From the NCBI RefSeq assembly GCF_001730685.1, contig NZ_MDJR01000005.1:62001-126000 (forward strand): a DNA stretch of 64,000 bases, read 5' to 3'. Made by a program: the position numbers and the translations under genes. Positions 22,361 through 32,106 of the stretch are shown here, piece by piece. Positions within the stretch are counted from its first letter, which is position 1. Each line of letters begins with the position of its first letter. Source of the stretch: Caloranaerobacter ferrireducens. GTDB lineage: Bacteria; Bacillota; Clostridia; Tissierellales; Thermohalobacteraceae. The notes beneath the pieces are model-generated. The model worked only from the letters and a program-made list of their open reading frames with translations, was not told where the DNA came from and did no database searches.

Positions 22361-23935
22361 ATGGCAGTTGAACTAATCAAAGATTTACTTAAGATAGAAG
22401 AGACGATAGGAAAAGAAGAAGTTGAGACATTAATTGAGGATGAAATATTATTATCAGAAGTTGAATCTGGTATAAAAAAGATACTTAATATTGATGGAGA
22501 GATAGAGACTTTAGAAACTAAAGCTGTTAAGGATAAAGTATTAATAAATGGAATAATTAAATACAATATCCTATACAGTGCAGATGATGAAAATTCCTCT
22601 ATTCAGAGAATAGAAGATTCAACTAATTTTCAGGAAGAAATTATAATTAATGGCGCAGAAGAAGAAATGAATGTTGATATTAAAACAAACATAGAGCATA
22701 TAGACTGTAATTTAATAGACAGCAGAAGAATATCTGTTAAGACTGTACTACATTTTAACACAAAAGTTCAATCATATAGTAATATAGAAGTAGTAAAAGA
22801 TATTCAGGGAATCGAAGGATTACAAACTTTAAAAGATTACATAAGATATAATGATGTTGTAGGAAGTAATACATCTGATACTTTAGTAAAAGAAGCATTT
22901 GAATTGTCTGAAGATATGCCAAGTATAGAACATATACTTAAGCTAAGCGTAAAAGGATATGAAAAAGAAGTCAGAGTAGTTGAAGACAAGGTAATAGTAT
23001 CAGGAGTGGTTGAATGCTCGATAATATATTATAGTGAAGATGAAGAGAGTAGAATAAATCACGTGAAGTATGAAATTCCATTTACACATTTTGTTGATTT
23101 ACCAGGTGCAGTTAAAGATATGAATAGCAAAGTGAATATAGAAATTTCTAACGTTGAATATGAGATAAGAGAGGATATCAATGACGAGAAAAGGGTAATA
23201 GACATAGAAGTATTTGTGAAGGTAAATGCTAAAGTATTTGAACAAAGAGAAAAAGAAGTAATTTTAGATTCATATTCTACAAAAAAAGAGTTTAAATTAG
23301 TTAAAAAAGAAGTAGATGTATTAGAAAATATAGCGGAAAGTACATCTAAAGAGGTTATAAAAGGAGTAGTTAACTTACCACAGGATTATGAAGGTATTGA
23401 AAGTATATGTGATTTAATAGCAAAACCTGTATTAACAGACTATAGAGTTGTAGAGAATAAATTAATAATTGAAGGCTTACTTGAAGCAGATGTATTATAT
23501 GTTGGAGAATCCACAGGAGAAATAATGAGTTTCAAAGAAGAAATACCATTTAAATCTTATGTAGATATAGATGGAATTAAAGAAGAAATGGAGATTGACA
23601 TAGACCTTGTGATGGATAGTTTAAAATTTAATAGAGTTAATTCACGTGATATTGAAATAGAAGGTATTGTAAAGAACAACGTTAAAGTTGATAGAATTAA
23701 GAAGATTGATATTATAACAGAGGTTGAAGAAGATGATAAAGTAATTGATTTAAGTAATAAACCTAGTATAACCATTTATATAGTTCAAAAAGGCGATACA
23801 TTATGGGATATAGCTAAAAGGTTTAATACTACTGTTGATGAGTTAATAAATACAAATGATATTGTAAATCCTGAAAATATAATGCCAGGTGAAAAAATTA
23901 TTATTCAAAAACAGATTGAAGCTGTGGAATTTTAA
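22361..23935 (+). CDS. sipL: SipL-like spore coat morphogenetic protein (SPOCS/DUF3794 and LysM)
   Basis: 524 residues. Two or three DUF3794 (SPOCS) units fill about 1-460 (for example VLINGIIKYNILYSADDEN, VIVSGVVECSIIYYSEDEE, LIIEGLLEADVLYVGE). A C-terminal LysM domain (about 475-520) reads TIYIVQKGDTLWDIAKRFN and NPENIMPGEKIII. This is the layout and length of Clostridioides difficile SipL, which binds SpoIVA through LysM and places the coat around the forespore. Next to ispE, as I recall for C. difficile. Confidence 0.88.
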   Translation: MAVELIKDLLKIEETIGKEEVETLIEDEILLSEVESGIKKILNIDGEIETLETKAVKDKVLINGIIKYNILYSADDENSSIQRIEDSTNFQEEIIINGAEEEMNVDIKTNIEHIDCNLIDSRRISVKTVLHFNTKVQSYSNIEVVKDIQGIEGLQTLKDYIRYNDVVGSNTSDTLVKEAFELSEDMPSIEHILKLSVKGYEKEVRVVEDKVIVSGVVECSIIYYSEDEESRINHVKYEIPFTHFVDLPGAVKDMNSKVNIEISNVEYEIREDINDEKRVIDIEVFVKVNAKVFEQREKEVILDSYSTKKEFKLVKKEVDVLENIAESTSKEVIKGVVNLPQDYEGIESICDLIAKPVLTDYRVVENKLIIEGLLEADVLYVGESTGEIMSFKEEIPFKSYVDIDGIKEEMEIDIDLVMDSLKFNRVNSRDIEIEGIVKNNVKVDRIKKIDIITEVEEDDKVIDLSNKPSITIYIVQKGDTLWDIAKRFNTTVDELINTNDIVNPENIMPGEKIIIQKQIEAVEF

Positions 23936-23936
23936 G

Positions 23937-23972
23937 AAGCTCTAAGGTTACACCTTAGAGCTTTTATTTTTG
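23937..23972 (+). terminator. sipL terminator
   Basis: AAGCTCTAAGG/CCTTAGAGCTT 11-bp stem and TTATTTTT. Confidence 0.9.
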
Positions 23973-24057
23973 CAAAATAAAAATTAAAGTAAACAAGGAA
24001 TGACTAAAGAAGGATTTTTCTATAAAATATATAATATATAGATAAGGAGTTGATGTT

Positions 24058-24909
24058 GTGAAAAAAATAGAAGTAAAAGCTCATGCTAAAATAAATCTCT
24101 CATTAGATGTATTAAGAAGAAGAGAAGACGGATATCACGAAGTTAGAATGATAATGCAGCAGATTGATTTAAAAGATATTATACAAATTGAAGAGTATAG
24201 TAATGATGTAATTATAGAAACGAATGAAAGAATGCTTCCTACCGATTCCACAAATCTTGTATATAAAGCTTGGAATATTTTATCTAAAAGATTCAATATT
24301 AATAAAGGAGTTAAAATAAAGATAGAAAAGAATATACCTATAGCTGCTGGTTTAGCAGGTGGAAGTGCAGATGCAGCAGCTGTATTGAAAGGTTTAAATG
24401 AATTATGGAATTTAAACCTTAAAGAAAAGGAGTTAATGGATATAGGGTTAGAAATTGGCGCTGATGTTCCTTACTGTATTATGGGGGGAACGGCTTTAGC
24501 TGAAGGTATAGGAGAAAAACTAACTAGATTAAAGAGTTTTAAAAACAAACTTGTTCTTATAGCAAAGCCTTCGATACAAGTTTCTACAGCATATGTATAT
24601 AAAAATTTAAAAATTGAAGATGTAAAAGAGCATCCTGATATAGATAATTTGATAAAAAATATTGAACTAGATAATGTAAATTTTGTAGCTAAAAATATGA
24701 TTAATGTGTTAGAAACAGTAACTATTAATAAATATCCTATTATACAAAAAATAAAAGATCATATGATAAAATGTAATGCTTTAGGCAGTTTGATGAGCGG
24801 TAGTGGACCTACCGTATTTGGTATATTTGATAATACTGATGATATTATCAAATGTAAAGAAGAACTTAAAACATGGATTGATAGGGTGCATATAGTTAGA
24901 ACTATCTAG
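24058..24909 (+). CDS. ispE: 4-diphosphocytidyl-2-C-methyl-D-erythritol kinase
   Basis: 283 residues from GTG 24058 (AAGGAG upstream). GHMP kinase: HAKINLSLDVLRRREDGYHEV, the ATP loop IPIAAGLAGGSADAAAVL and LMSGSGPTVFG. It phosphorylates CDP-methylerythritol in the MEP isoprenoid pathway. A GntR regulator and a nucleotidyltransferase follow closely, so they are probably co-transcribed. Confidence 0.96.
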   Translation: MKKIEVKAHAKINLSLDVLRRREDGYHEVRMIMQQIDLKDIIQIEEYSNDVIIETNERMLPTDSTNLVYKAWNILSKRFNINKGVKIKIEKNIPIAAGLAGGSADAAAVLKGLNELWNLNLKEKELMDIGLEIGADVPYCIMGGTALAEGIGEKLTRLKSFKNKLVLIAKPSIQVSTAYVYKNLKIEDVKEHPDIDNLIKNIELDNVNFVAKNMINVLETVTINKYPIIQKIKDHMIKCNALGSLMSGSGPTVFGIFDNTDDIIKCKEELKTWIDRVHIVRTI

Positions 24910-24922
24910 GGGGGATATTTTT

Positions 24923-25624
24923 TTGAATAAGGACTTAGATAAGCTTAGATTACATGACTACAAGCCTCTTAGGGAAATTGTATTTGAATCTTTAAGAGAG
25001 GCGATAATAGATGGGAAATTAAAACCTGGTGAAAGGTTAATGGAAGTGCAATTGGCAGAAAAGTTGGGGGTAAGCAGGACTCCTGTAAGAGAGGCAATAA
25101 GAAAGTTGGAGCTTGAAGGATTAGTTATTATGATTCCTAGAAAGGGTGCATATGTTGCAGATGTGTCTATAAAGGATATTTTAGAAGTTTTAGAAATAAG
25201 AGCTTCTCTTGAGGGGTTGGCAGCCCAATTGGCATCAGAAAGAATAACAGAGGATGAACTTGAATCTTTAAGAATAAAAGCTAAAGAATTTGATGAATGT
25301 ATAAAAAATAAAGATATAAAATGTATTATACAGAAAGATGTAGAGTTTCATGACATTATCTTTAAAGCTACGAGAAATGAAAAACTTATATCGATTGCTG
25401 AAAGCTTAAGAGAGCAGGTGCAGAGATTCAGGATTATATATATGACAGAATATAATGGCTCAACTAAGTTATCTGAAGAGCATAGTAAAATAATCGAGGC
25501 AATAAGCAAAAGAAAACCCAAGGAAGCAAAATATTATGCAGAAATTCATATAGAAAATGCTGAAAACTATATTATTAAAATGACTAAATCTAAAATGAAT
25601 AAAAGGACAAGTGGGGTCGAGTAG
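24923..25624 (+). CDS. GntR-family (FadR subfamily) transcriptional regulator
   Basis: 233 residues from TTG 24923. N-terminal winged helix (SLREAIIDGKLKPGERLMEVQLAEKLGVSRTPVREAIRKL is its core pattern, residues about 20-60) and a C-terminal all-helical FCD domain (about 80-220; ASLEGLAAQLASERIT, EFHDIIFKATRN, EEHSKIIEAI). Its ligand and targets cannot be read from the sequence. The gene lies 13 bp after ispE. Confidence 0.9.
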   Translation: MNKDLDKLRLHDYKPLREIVFESLREAIIDGKLKPGERLMEVQLAEKLGVSRTPVREAIRKLELEGLVIMIPRKGAYVADVSIKDILEVLEIRASLEGLAAQLASERITEDELESLRIKAKEFDECIKNKDIKCIIQKDVEFHDIIFKATRNEKLISIAESLREQVQRFRIIYMTEYNGSTKLSEEHSKIIEAISKRKPKEAKYYAEIHIENAENYIIKMTKSKMNKRTSGVE

Positions 25625-25627
25625 GGG

Positions 25628-26365
25628 ATGATTAATAGTATAATATTGGCTGGAAAGTCAGAAAAAAAATTAAATGGGAAGTATACAAAAGCACTCGTAA
25701 GTATTAATGGGAAGCCTATGATTTCCTATGTAATTAAAGCATTAAAAGAATCTGGGGTAGTAGATAAAATAGTTGTAATTGGGGATAGAGATGAAATTAA
25801 CAAAGCTGGACTTGAAGATGTGGAATTTATAATTCAAGACAGAGGTTCAATAATAGATAATGTAATTGCAGGAGTAGACTATTTTAAAGAAGATTCTATG
25901 ATATTGATATCTACTTGTGATATTCCGCTTTTGACAGGTGAAGCTGTATATGATTTTGTAAAAAAATCATTAGAGTCAAAGGCAGATGTTTGTTATCCAA
26001 TAATTGAAAAAAGTATTTGTCTTGAAAAATATCCGGAAGCAGTTAGAACTTATGCTAAGCTTAAAGATGGCTATTTTACAGGTGGGAATTTGATATTAAT
26101 AAATCCAAAAGTTCTAGATAGATGTATAATAAAGGCAAAACAAATGATAGAATATAGAAAAAATCCTGTAAAAATGAGTAAAGTATTAGGGTTTACTTTC
26201 TTATTGAAACTTGTTGTTGGCAGACTTACTATTGAGAGCGCAGAAAAAAGAGTATCTAAAATTTTAAGATTGAAGCCAAAGGCAATAATAACATCATACC
26301 CTGAAATTGGGAATGATGTGGACAAACCTGAAGATTTAAATATGGCTGAAAAATATTTAAGTTAG
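25628..26365 (+). CDS. MobA-like nucleotidyltransferase
   Basis: 245 residues with a GT-A nucleotidyltransferase fold: NSIILAGKSEKKLNGKYTKAL at the N-terminus, then GKPMISYVIKAL, STCDIPLL (metal Asp) and NDVDKPEDLNMAEKYL at the end. It resembles MobA/IspD-like NTP transferases, but the glycine-rich loop is divergent. The substrate is unknown. It starts three bases after the GntR stop. Such genes often sit next to ispE in Clostridia. Confidence 0.8.
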   Translation: MINSIILAGKSEKKLNGKYTKALVSINGKPMISYVIKALKESGVVDKIVVIGDRDEINKAGLEDVEFIIQDRGSIIDNVIAGVDYFKEDSMILISTCDIPLLTGEAVYDFVKKSLESKADVCYPIIEKSICLEKYPEAVRTYAKLKDGYFTGGNLILINPKVLDRCIIKAKQMIEYRKNPVKMSKVLGFTFLLKLVVGRLTIESAEKRVSKILRLKPKAIITSYPEIGNDVDKPEDLNMAEKYLS

Positions 26366-26387
26366 ACTGAGGGTTTATACCCTCAGC
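26366..26387 (+). terminator. terminator of the ispE unit
   Basis: CTGAGGG/CCCTCAG stem right after the stop; T-run weak. Confidence 0.6.
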
Positions 26388-26453
26388 CTAAAGTATATTA
26401 TATAATAGCAGTTTATACTTCGAACATAAGCCCGAAGTTTGTGAGTTTATGAT

Positions 26454-26915
26454 TTACAATTCTTTTAAAAGGTTCACCATTTCAATAGCAGTTAAAGCAG
26501 ATTCATAGCCTTTGTTACCAGCTTTTGTTCCAGCTCTTTCAATAGCTTGTTCGATAGTATCTGTAGTTAAAACGCCAAATATCACAGGTATTTCAGTATC
26601 TAAAGATACTTTTGCTATGCCTTTTGAAACTTCGCTTGCTACATAATCAAAATGAGGTGTAGCTCCTCTTATTACTGCTCCTAGGCAGATTACTGCATCA
26701 TATTTTTTAGATTTAGCCATTTTTTTAGCTATTAGGGGAATTTCAAAGGAACCAGGAACCCAGGTTATTTCAATATCTCTTTCATTTACTCCATGTCTTT
26801 TGAGTCCGTCTAAAGCACCAGAAAGAAGTTTGCTACTTATAAACTCGTTAAACCTACCAACTATAATTCCAAACTTTAAACCTTGGGCAATTAATTTACC
26901 TTCATAGATTTTCAT
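26454..26915 (-). CDS. ribH: 6,7-dimethyl-8-ribityllumazine synthase
   Basis: 153 residues. [43 protein letters not shown] and the conserved [11 protein letters not shown] are standard lumazine synthase motifs. It condenses ribityl-aminouracil with dihydroxybutanone phosphate, made by RibBA upstream. Last gene of the rib operon, one base after the ribBA stop. Confidence 0.97.
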   Translation of the reverse strand: MKIYEGKLIAQGLKFGIIVGRFNEFISSKLLSGALDGLKRHGVNERDIEITWVPGSFEIPLIAKKMAKSKKYDAVICLGAVIRGATPHFDYVASEVSKGIAKVSLDTEIPVIFGVLTTDTIEQAIERAGTKAGNKGYESALTAIEMVNLLKEL

Positions 26916-26916
26916 A

Positions 26917-28131
26917 TTATTCTTCCTCCTTTAAAAAGTCTAACATGTGTCCCATTTTTTTCTTTTTAGTTTTTAAATAGTATTCATTTTTTTCATTACA
27001 GCTTACTTCAATAGGTATTCTTTCAACTATTTTAAGGCCATAACCTGATAAACCTGAAAGTTTTTTTGGATTGTTTGTCATGAGTTTTATATTTTTAACT
27101 CCTAAATCTACAAGTATTTGTGCTCCGATTCCATAATCTCTTAAGTCTTCAGGAAATCCTAAAGCGAGATTGGCTTCTACTGTATCCATACCTTTATCTT
27201 GGAGTGCATATGCCTTTAACTTATTTATTAAACCTATGCCTCTCCCTTCTTGACGTAAGTATAATAAAATGCCTTTGCCTTCCTCATTAATTTTTTTCAA
27301 TGCAGCCTGCAGCTGTTCTCCGCAGTCACATCTCATTGATCCAAAGGTATCACCTGTAAGGCATTCGGAATGGACCCTTACAAGTATAGGTTCATCTCCA
27401 GCTATATTACCTTTTACTAAAGCTATATGGTGTTCGTCGTTTAATTTATTCTGATATCCAATTATTTTGAATTTTCCATATTTTGTAGGCATATCAGCTT
27501 CTGCAACTTTTTTTATTAAGATTTCATTTTTTCTCCTATAGGATATTAAATCTGCTATAGTAATTATTTTGAGACTATGTTTTTTTGCAAATTTTATAAG
27601 TTGTGGAAGTCTTGCCATAGTACCGTCATCATTCATAATTTCACAAATTACACCTGCTGGGTATAAATTAGCAAGTCTGGCCAGGTCTACTGCAGCCTCC
27701 GTGTGTCCAGCTCTTTTTAAAACTCCACCTTGTCTTGCTTCAAGAGGAAATACATGGCCTGGTCTTTTAAAATCTTCAGGTTTAGCATTTTTATCTAAAA
27801 CTTTTTTTATAGTAAGAGCTCTTTCGAAAGCTGAAATACCTGTTTTAGTTTCTTTAGCATCTATTGATATCGTAAAGGCAGTCGAATGTGAGTCAGTATT
27901 TACGCTAACCATTTGGGGTATATCAAGTGCTTTAAGTCTTTCAGAAATTATAGGCATGCAGATAAGCCCTCTTCCGAATTTAGTCATGAAGTTAATTGCT
28001 TTTGGTGTAACTTTTTCTGCTGCCATTACAAGGTCGCCTTCATTTTCTCTGTCTTCATCATCTACTACGATAATCATTTTACCCTGCTTTATATCTACTA
28101 TAGCTTCTTCTATAGTATTGAATTTAAACAA
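26917..28131 (-). CDS. ribBA: bifunctional DHBP synthase / GTP cyclohydrolase II
   Basis: 404 residues from TTG 28131, which has AGAGGTGAT spaced correctly; GTG 28140 overlaps that site. RibB half (about 1-200): [47 protein letters not shown]. RibA half (about 205-400): [21 protein letters not shown] with the zinc Cys residues, [10 protein letters not shown] and [12 protein letters not shown]. It makes dihydroxybutanone phosphate from ribulose 5-phosphate and opens GTP. Confidence 0.97.
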   Translation of the reverse strand: MFKFNTIEEAIVDIKQGKMIIVVDDEDRENEGDLVMAAEKVTPKAINFMTKFGRGLICMPIISERLKALDIPQMVSVNTDSHSTAFTISIDAKETKTGISAFERALTIKKVLDKNAKPEDFKRPGHVFPLEARQGGVLKRAGHTEAAVDLARLANLYPAGVICEIMNDDGTMARLPQLIKFAKKHSLKIITIADLISYRRKNEILIKKVAEADMPTKYGKFKIIGYQNKLNDEHHIALVKGNIAGDEPILVRVHSECLTGDTFGSMRCDCGEQLQAALKKINEEGKGILLYLRQEGRGIGLINKLKAYALQDKGMDTVEANLALGFPEDLRDYGIGAQILVDLGVKNIKLMTNNPKKLSGLSGYGLKIVERIPIEVSCNEKNEYYLKTKKKKMGHMLDFLKEEE

Positions 28132-28145
28132 ATTTATCACCTCTT

Positions 28146-28796
28146 TTATATAAATCCGTGTTCTTTTAGGAAATCCATATCTATACCTTTATCATCTTTT
28201 GTTTCCTTGCTGTAAATTAGGAATTTTTCGATATATTTTCCTATCATATCACATTCTAGATTAACTTCATCACCTAAAGATTTTTCTATAAGTGTTGTGA
28301 CTTTTTTAGTATGGGGGATTATAGATACTTTAAATGTTTTATTATCAATGTAGGCTACTGTTAAGCTAATACCGTCAATGGCAATAGAACCTTTGTAGAT
28401 GATATATTTCAACAATTCTTCAGGAGGTTTTATAGTAACCCATATTGCATTATCTTCTTTGTCAAATGACAGTATTTTACCTGTTCCATCGATATGACCG
28501 CTTACTAAATGTCCTCCTAGTCTATCGCCTAGTCTTAATGCTCTTTCGAGATTAACCTTACTTCCTGGCGCTAAATTTTTTAGATTACTTTTCCTAATAG
28601 TTTCAGGCATGACGTCTACGCTGAATGTATTATCAGTAAAATCTGTAACCGTTAAACATATTCCGTTTGTGCTAATACTATCTCCGATTTTTATGTCTTC
28701 CAATACTTTCTTTGCTTTTATGACTATTTTTACAGATTTAGTTCCCTTTAAAATCGATTTAACTATACCTACTTCTTCAACAAGACCAGTGAACAA
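28146..28796 (-). CDS. ribE: riboflavin synthase alpha subunit
   Basis: 216 residues from TTG 28796 with AAAGGAGGTGATTAAC upstream. Starts [12 protein letters not shown], the family N-terminus. Two lumazine-binding repeats: [16 protein letters not shown] and [17 protein letters not shown], with [12 protein letters not shown] between. It dismutates ribityllumazine to riboflavin. Starts just after the ribD stop. Confidence 0.96.
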   Translation of the reverse strand: MFTGLVEEVGIVKSILKGTKSVKIVIKAKKVLEDIKIGDSISTNGICLTVTDFTDNTFSVDVMPETIRKSNLKNLAPGSKVNLERALRLGDRLGGHLVSGHIDGTGKILSFDKEDNAIWVTIKPPEELLKYIIYKGSIAIDGISLTVAYIDNKTFKVSIIPHTKKVTTLIEKSLGDEVNLECDMIGKYIEKFLIYSKETKDDKGIDMDFLKEHGFI

Positions 28797-28797
28797 G

Positions 28798-29904
28798 TTA
28801 ATCACCTCCTTTGTTTCGTACATATCCTTCTATCATAATATCTTCATCTAACTTATGAATTTTAATATTATCTATGCAAAAAGAGTCTTTTATAAAGGGA
28901 ACACCATCTCCATCTACAGGAGTTTTGGACAGATGACCACCGATTATTTTAGGTGCTATAAAGAAGTTTATTTTATCAACTATATTGGATTTTAAAGCGG
29001 AATAATTGAGAGTTCCTCCGCCTTCTAGAAGAACGCTGTCTATACCCATTTTACCCAACTTTTTCATAAGATAATTTAAGTCTACTTTGCCGTTTATAGT
29101 TGGTGCTGTTAAGACTTCTACTCCCAGGTCTTTAAGTTTTTTGATTTTGTTTTTGTCAGCTAAAATCGTAGTAGCTACTATAGTTTTTGCATCAGATATA
29201 CCTTTAACTACTTTTGAGTCTAAAGGTATTTTGCATCTGCTATCCACAATAATTCTTACAGGATTTTTTCCTTTAAAATTCTTTAACCTTACTGTAAGTT
29301 GAGGGTCATCAACTATGACTGTATTTATTCCTACCATTATGGCACTGTATCTGTGCCTTAATTTATGAACGTACTGCCTAGAAGTTTCACTAGTAATCCA
29401 TTTAGAATCAGAAAACTTTGTAGCTATCTTTCCATCTAGAGTCATTGCAGTTTTCAAGAGGCAGAAAGGAACTTTGGTTGTAATATATTTTATAAAGATT
29501 TCATTGAGTTTTTTTGCTTCATCTTCTAATATGCCTATTTCTACTTCAATTCCATTATTCTTAAGTATTTCTACACCTCTACCAGAAATTAAAGGGTTAG
29601 GGTCCAAGGTTGCTATAACAACTTTTTTAATACCGCTGCTTATTATTCTATTAACACAGGGAGGAGTTCTCCCAAAATGAGAACAGGGTTCTAAGGTTAC
29701 ATACATGATTGAATCTTCTGGATTTTCAATAACTGAATTTAAAGCTTCAACTTCTGCATGGTTTCCGCCAAAGTATTTATGATAGCCCTCGCCTATAATA
29801 TTGTCATTCTTAACAATAACACAGCCTACCATCGGATTTGGGTTTACAAAACCAGCACCTTTTTCTGCCAATTCCAGTGCTTTTTTCATGTATTTTATAT
29901 CCAT
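28798..29904 (-). CDS. ribD: bifunctional pyrimidine deaminase / reductase
   Basis: 368 residues from ATG 29904 (GGGGG nine bases upstream; TTG 29910 too near). The deaminase half (1-145) has zinc motifs GNHAEVEAL and TLEPCSHFGRTPPC. The reductase half (150-368) has MTLDGKIATKFSDSKWIT, DDPQLTVR and LLEGGGTLNYSAL. First gene of ribD-ribE-ribBA-ribH under the FMN riboswitch. Confidence 0.97.
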   Translation of the reverse strand: MDIKYMKKALELAEKGAGFVNPNPMVGCVIVKNDNIIGEGYHKYFGGNHAEVEALNSVIENPEDSIMYVTLEPCSHFGRTPPCVNRIISSGIKKVVIATLDPNPLISGRGVEILKNNGIEVEIGILEDEAKKLNEIFIKYITTKVPFCLLKTAMTLDGKIATKFSDSKWITSETSRQYVHKLRHRYSAIMVGINTVIVDDPQLTVRLKNFKGKNPVRIIVDSRCKIPLDSKVVKGISDAKTIVATTILADKNKIKKLKDLGVEVLTAPTINGKVDLNYLMKKLGKMGIDSVLLEGGGTLNYSALKSNIVDKINFFIAPKIIGGHLSKTPVDGDGVPFIKDSFCIDNIKIHKLDEDIMIEGYVRNKGGD

Positions 29905-29932
29905 TATCAATTGCCCCCATATATATAAAATA

Positions 29933-29961
29933 AAGCCCTGAAGTCAAAACTTCAGGGCATA
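29933..29961 (-). terminator. FMN-riboswitch terminator
   Basis: On the minus strand GCCCTGAAGT pairs with ACTTCAGGGC, followed by TTTATTTT. Its 5' arm can also pair with CCTTCAGGGC of the aptamer P1, giving the antiterminator. Confidence 0.85.
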
Positions 29962-29996
29962 AAATTTCAAAAAATATAGAATGATACAAATATTTT

Positions 29997-30109
29997 TCCT
30001 TCTTCCATCCAGACTATACTGTCGGCTCTGGAATTTCACCAGATCAACCGCTACTGCGGCTCGCGGGCTGTACCGCCGGTCGGGAATTTCACCCTGCCCT
30101 GAAGGAAAT
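29997..30109 (-). promoter_or_regulatory. FMN riboswitch (RFN element)
   Basis: On the minus strand: CTTCAGGGCAGGGTGAAATT, CCCGACCGGCGGTACAGCCC, GCGAGCCGCAGTAGC, GGTGAAATTCCAGAGCCGAC and CAGTATAGTCTGGATGGAAG in order, the hallmark RFN sequence. FMN binding should terminate rib transcription. Confidence 0.96.
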
Positions 30110-30146
30110 AAACATGTTCTATTATCATATTTAATTGTTTAAATAA

Positions 30147-30175
30147 AGCATATCATTATTGGATTTTAAAATCAA
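30147..30175 (-). promoter_or_regulatory. putative promoter of the rib operon
   Basis: On the minus strand TTGATT (30175-30170), 17 nt, TATGCT (30152-30147), about 40 bp before the aptamer. Confidence 0.45.
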
Positions 30176-30306
30176 GTTTTTATATCAATTTCAAATAATT
30201 TCTTTTAATGAAACGTAAGCGAGTAATACTTCATTTTTTGCATAACATTGCATGTTATTGCAAATATTATATTTAACAAAAAAGTGGAAACCATAGAGGT
30301 GATATT

Positions 30307-30522
30307 TTGTCTTTAATAAAGTCAGTTATAAATGAACTTAAAGAGTTATATAGCTTATATATGGTTTTTTTAGTAGTGTTTATAGGTTTATTTACATATT
30401 TTGCTGATGGAATACACTTAAAAACTAAGGGAAATATTAAAGAATCGACTTTAGCAAAAATAATAGGAATTGTATATATAATTGGAGGACCATTATTTTA
30501 TGTTTTACTTAAGATTTTGTGA
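30307..30522 (+). CDS. small membrane protein of the germination operon
   Basis: 71 residues from TTG 30307 (GAGGTGAT upstream). Two membrane segments (about 16-32 and 50-68) with HLKTKGNIKESTLAKIIG between. It lies 11 bp before the GerA-type gene. Small proteins of this shape are common at the head of clostridial ger operons; function unknown. Confidence 0.65.
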   Translation: MSLIKSVINELKELYSLYMVFLVVFIGLFTYFADGIHLKTKGNIKESTLAKIIGIVYIIGGPLFYVLLKIL

Positions 30523-30533
30523 GGAGGAGCTAA

Positions 30534-32084
30534 ATGCCACTTAGGAAAAGAAATAAAAAAGAAGATACTAAACAAAAAAATAGCATATCTATATCAAAAG
30601 ACATAGACATGAATTTGAAAAAGATAAAAGAGATATTGAAAGATTGTGATGACATAGTTTATAGAGAATTTACAGTTGGAGAAAGACAAAATTTCAGATT
30701 TGCAATTGTATATGTAGATGGTCTTGCTGACAAAATGCTAGTAAGCGATTATGTATTAGAATCCCTTATGCATCAGGCTAGAGGGTTAGAACCTAATCCT
30801 AATGGTGTTAAAAATAATTTATATGAATTAGTTAAAAAAGGGAATATTGCGATTACAGAGATAAAAGAAGTAGAAACTTTAAATGAGGCAATAGATAACA
30901 TACTAGCAGGTGAAACAATACTTTTAATAAATAGATATCAAAAGATTATAATCGTATCGTCTCGTGGATGGCCTGTAAGAGGTTTGGCAGAACCTCAGAC
31001 AGAGACAGTGATAAGAGGTCCAAGAGATGGTTTTGTAGAAACGCTTAAAGTCAATACTACATTGGTTAGAAGAAGAATAAGAGACCCTAAGCTTAAAATA
31101 AAAAACATGCAGATTGGCAGAAGGTCTAAAACAGATGTAGCTGTACTCTATATAGAGGATGTAGCAAATAAAGAGCTTGTTGAAGAGGTTATAAAGAGGC
31201 TTAAGACTATTAAAGTAGATGTAGTTTTAGAGAGTGGGATTATAGAGCAGTTTATAGAAGATAATTGGATATCACCTTTTCCACAGGTAGAGAATACAGA
31301 AAGACCTGATGCTGTAGCAGCAGCCTTATATGAAGGAAGAGTTGCTATACTTATTGATAATACACCTTTTGCACTTATAGTACCAGTAACTATTAGTACT
31401 TTACTACAGTCTTCTGAAGATTATTATGAAAGATGGATTATTACTTCTTTAATTAGAATTTTGAGATATATTGCATCTTTCATGGCTTTGTTATTACCTT
31501 CTATTTATATAGCAGTTACAGCATATCATCCAGGGATGCTTCCGACACAATTAGCTTTATATGTGGCAGCAACAAGAGAAGGAGTGCCATTCCCTGCTAT
31601 TATTGAAGCATTTATTATGGAGGTTACTATAGAACTTCTTAGAGAAGCAGGTATGAGATTATCAGGACCTATTGGTACTACTATAGGTATAGTTGGAGGT
31701 TTAGTAATAGGTCAAGCAGCCGTTGAAGCAGGAATCGTGAGTCCTATGATGGTTATTATAGTTGCACTTACAACAATAGCATCATTTGCTGTACCTAGCT
31801 ACAATATTGCAACGGGTTTTCGTTTTGTAAGGTTTGGTATAATGATTTTTTCAGCGATATTAGGGTTATACGGTATAATGTTAGCTTTATTAATATTAGG
31901 GACTCATTTGGTTAGATTAGAAAGTTTTGGGGTACCTTATATGTCACCTTATGTTTCTTTTAGTGAAACATATAACGACTTGAAGGATAGTTTAGTTAGA
32001 ATGCCTATTCAGACTATGAAAAGAAGACCTAAATTTACAAATGTTTACGATAAAGACAGAATATTTTCTGACAGCGAAGAATAA
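30534..32084 (+). CDS. gerAA: GerA-family spore germination receptor A subunit
   Basis: 516 residues. Cytoplasmic N-terminal half with QARGLEPNPNG-like and SRGWPVRGLAEPQTETVIRG motifs, then five or so membrane helices with SLIRILRYIASFMALLLPS, YHPGMLPTQLAL, VPFPAIIEAFIMEVTIELLR and RLSGPIGTTIGIVGGLVIGQ. These are the core patterns of GerA/GerKA proteins. It forms the inner-membrane nutrient receptor with the B and C subunits that follow. Germinant specificity cannot be read. Confidence 0.95.
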   Translation: MPLRKRNKKEDTKQKNSISISKDIDMNLKKIKEILKDCDDIVYREFTVGERQNFRFAIVYVDGLADKMLVSDYVLESLMHQARGLEPNPNGVKNNLYELVKKGNIAITEIKEVETLNEAIDNILAGETILLINRYQKIIIVSSRGWPVRGLAEPQTETVIRGPRDGFVETLKVNTTLVRRRIRDPKLKIKNMQIGRRSKTDVAVLYIEDVANKELVEEVIKRLKTIKVDVVLESGIIEQFIEDNWISPFPQVENTERPDAVAAALYEGRVAILIDNTPFALIVPVTISTLLQSSEDYYERWIITSLIRILRYIASFMALLLPSIYIAVTAYHPGMLPTQLALYVAATREGVPFPAIIEAFIMEVTIELLREAGMRLSGPIGTTIGIVGGLVIGQAAVEAGIVSPMMVIIVALTTIASFAVPSYNIATGFRFVRFGIMIFSAILGLYGIMLALLILGTHLVRLESFGVPYMSPYVSFSETYNDLKDSLVRMPIQTMKRRPKFTNVYDKDRIFSDSEE

Positions 32085-32106
32085 GGGGTAAGAAGGTGCA
32101 TAAGGA

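Noticed and set aside
27569-28153. Long plus-strand frame opposite ribBA
   Set aside because: It is the reverse shadow of a strongly conserved gene and has no ribosome site or recognisable protein motif. The same applies to the frame at 16643-17149 opposite lysW and to 5224-5544 opposite ymaF.
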